Positions 14,371 through 14,393 of a stretch of DNA of 14,393 nucleotides are shown piece by piece. The DNA lies in contig CAKSNZ010000041.1 in the NCBI GenBank assembly GCA_934476515.1, positions 1 through 14,393 of the forward strand, in the 5' to 3' direction. The position numbers were made by a program, and so were the translations under genes. The notes under the pieces were generated by a model that worked only from the letters and a program-made list of their open reading frames with translations, did not search any database and was not told where the DNA came from. The first letter of the stretch is position 1, and every line of letters begins with the position of its first letter. Source of the stretch: an uncultured Ruminococcus sp. GTDB taxonomy: Bacteria > Bacillota > Clostridia > Oscillospirales > Acutalibacteraceae.

Positions 14371-14393
14371 TTATTGATTTGCAGAAACTGTGT

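Overview
The window looks like chromosome of a low-GC, spore-forming, starch-degrading gut Ruminococcaceae, most like Ruminococcus bromii or a close relative. The reasons are dockerin-bearing secreted proteins, a secreted GH13 amylase with a CBM26-like domain, a gpr-spoIIP sporulation pair, consensus sigma-A promoters and AT-rich intergenic DNA. The species assignment is inference.

Layout. Positions 1-1890 hold no convincing gene. They contain a degenerate 20-21 bp repeat array, a strong terminator, and three miniature inverted-repeat elements embedded in a degenerate AT-rich repeat family. From 3621 back to 1894, on the minus strand, lies a secreted papain-like cysteine protease with a C-terminal dockerin and its own terminator. 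The plus strand then carries gpr and spoIIP (sporulation and germination), a TEP-repeat single-pass surface protein with its own promoter, dusB (tRNA modification), glyA with its own promoter and terminator, and rarA (replication-fork AAA+ ATPase). A 200-bp regulatory gap leads to a two-gene starch operon: a secreted CBM26 / Ig-like / dockerin protein followed 17 bp later by a secreted alpha-amylase-type GH13 enzyme without a dockerin. Two hairpin terminators close this unit. The right edge (14110-14393) carries a copy of the same repeat family as the left edge.

How the genes fit together. The dockerins of the protease and the CBM26 protein share their calcium-loop pattern and an IQK helix motif, so both probably dock on cohesin scaffolds of a cell-surface amylosome-like complex. 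The CBM26 protein would hold starch at the surface while the co-transcribed amylase acts on it. gpr and spoIIP form the conserved sporulation pair. glyA, dusB and rarA are housekeeping genes.

The points most worth a second look are the dockerin-linked protease, the dockerin-CBM26 protein paired with a dockerin-less amylase with unusual GH13 motifs, the TEP-stalk membrane protein, the abutting divergent sigma-A and sigma-G-like promoters, and the repeat family that recurs at both ends of the gene block. All functional calls come from reading motifs by eye; no database search was run.
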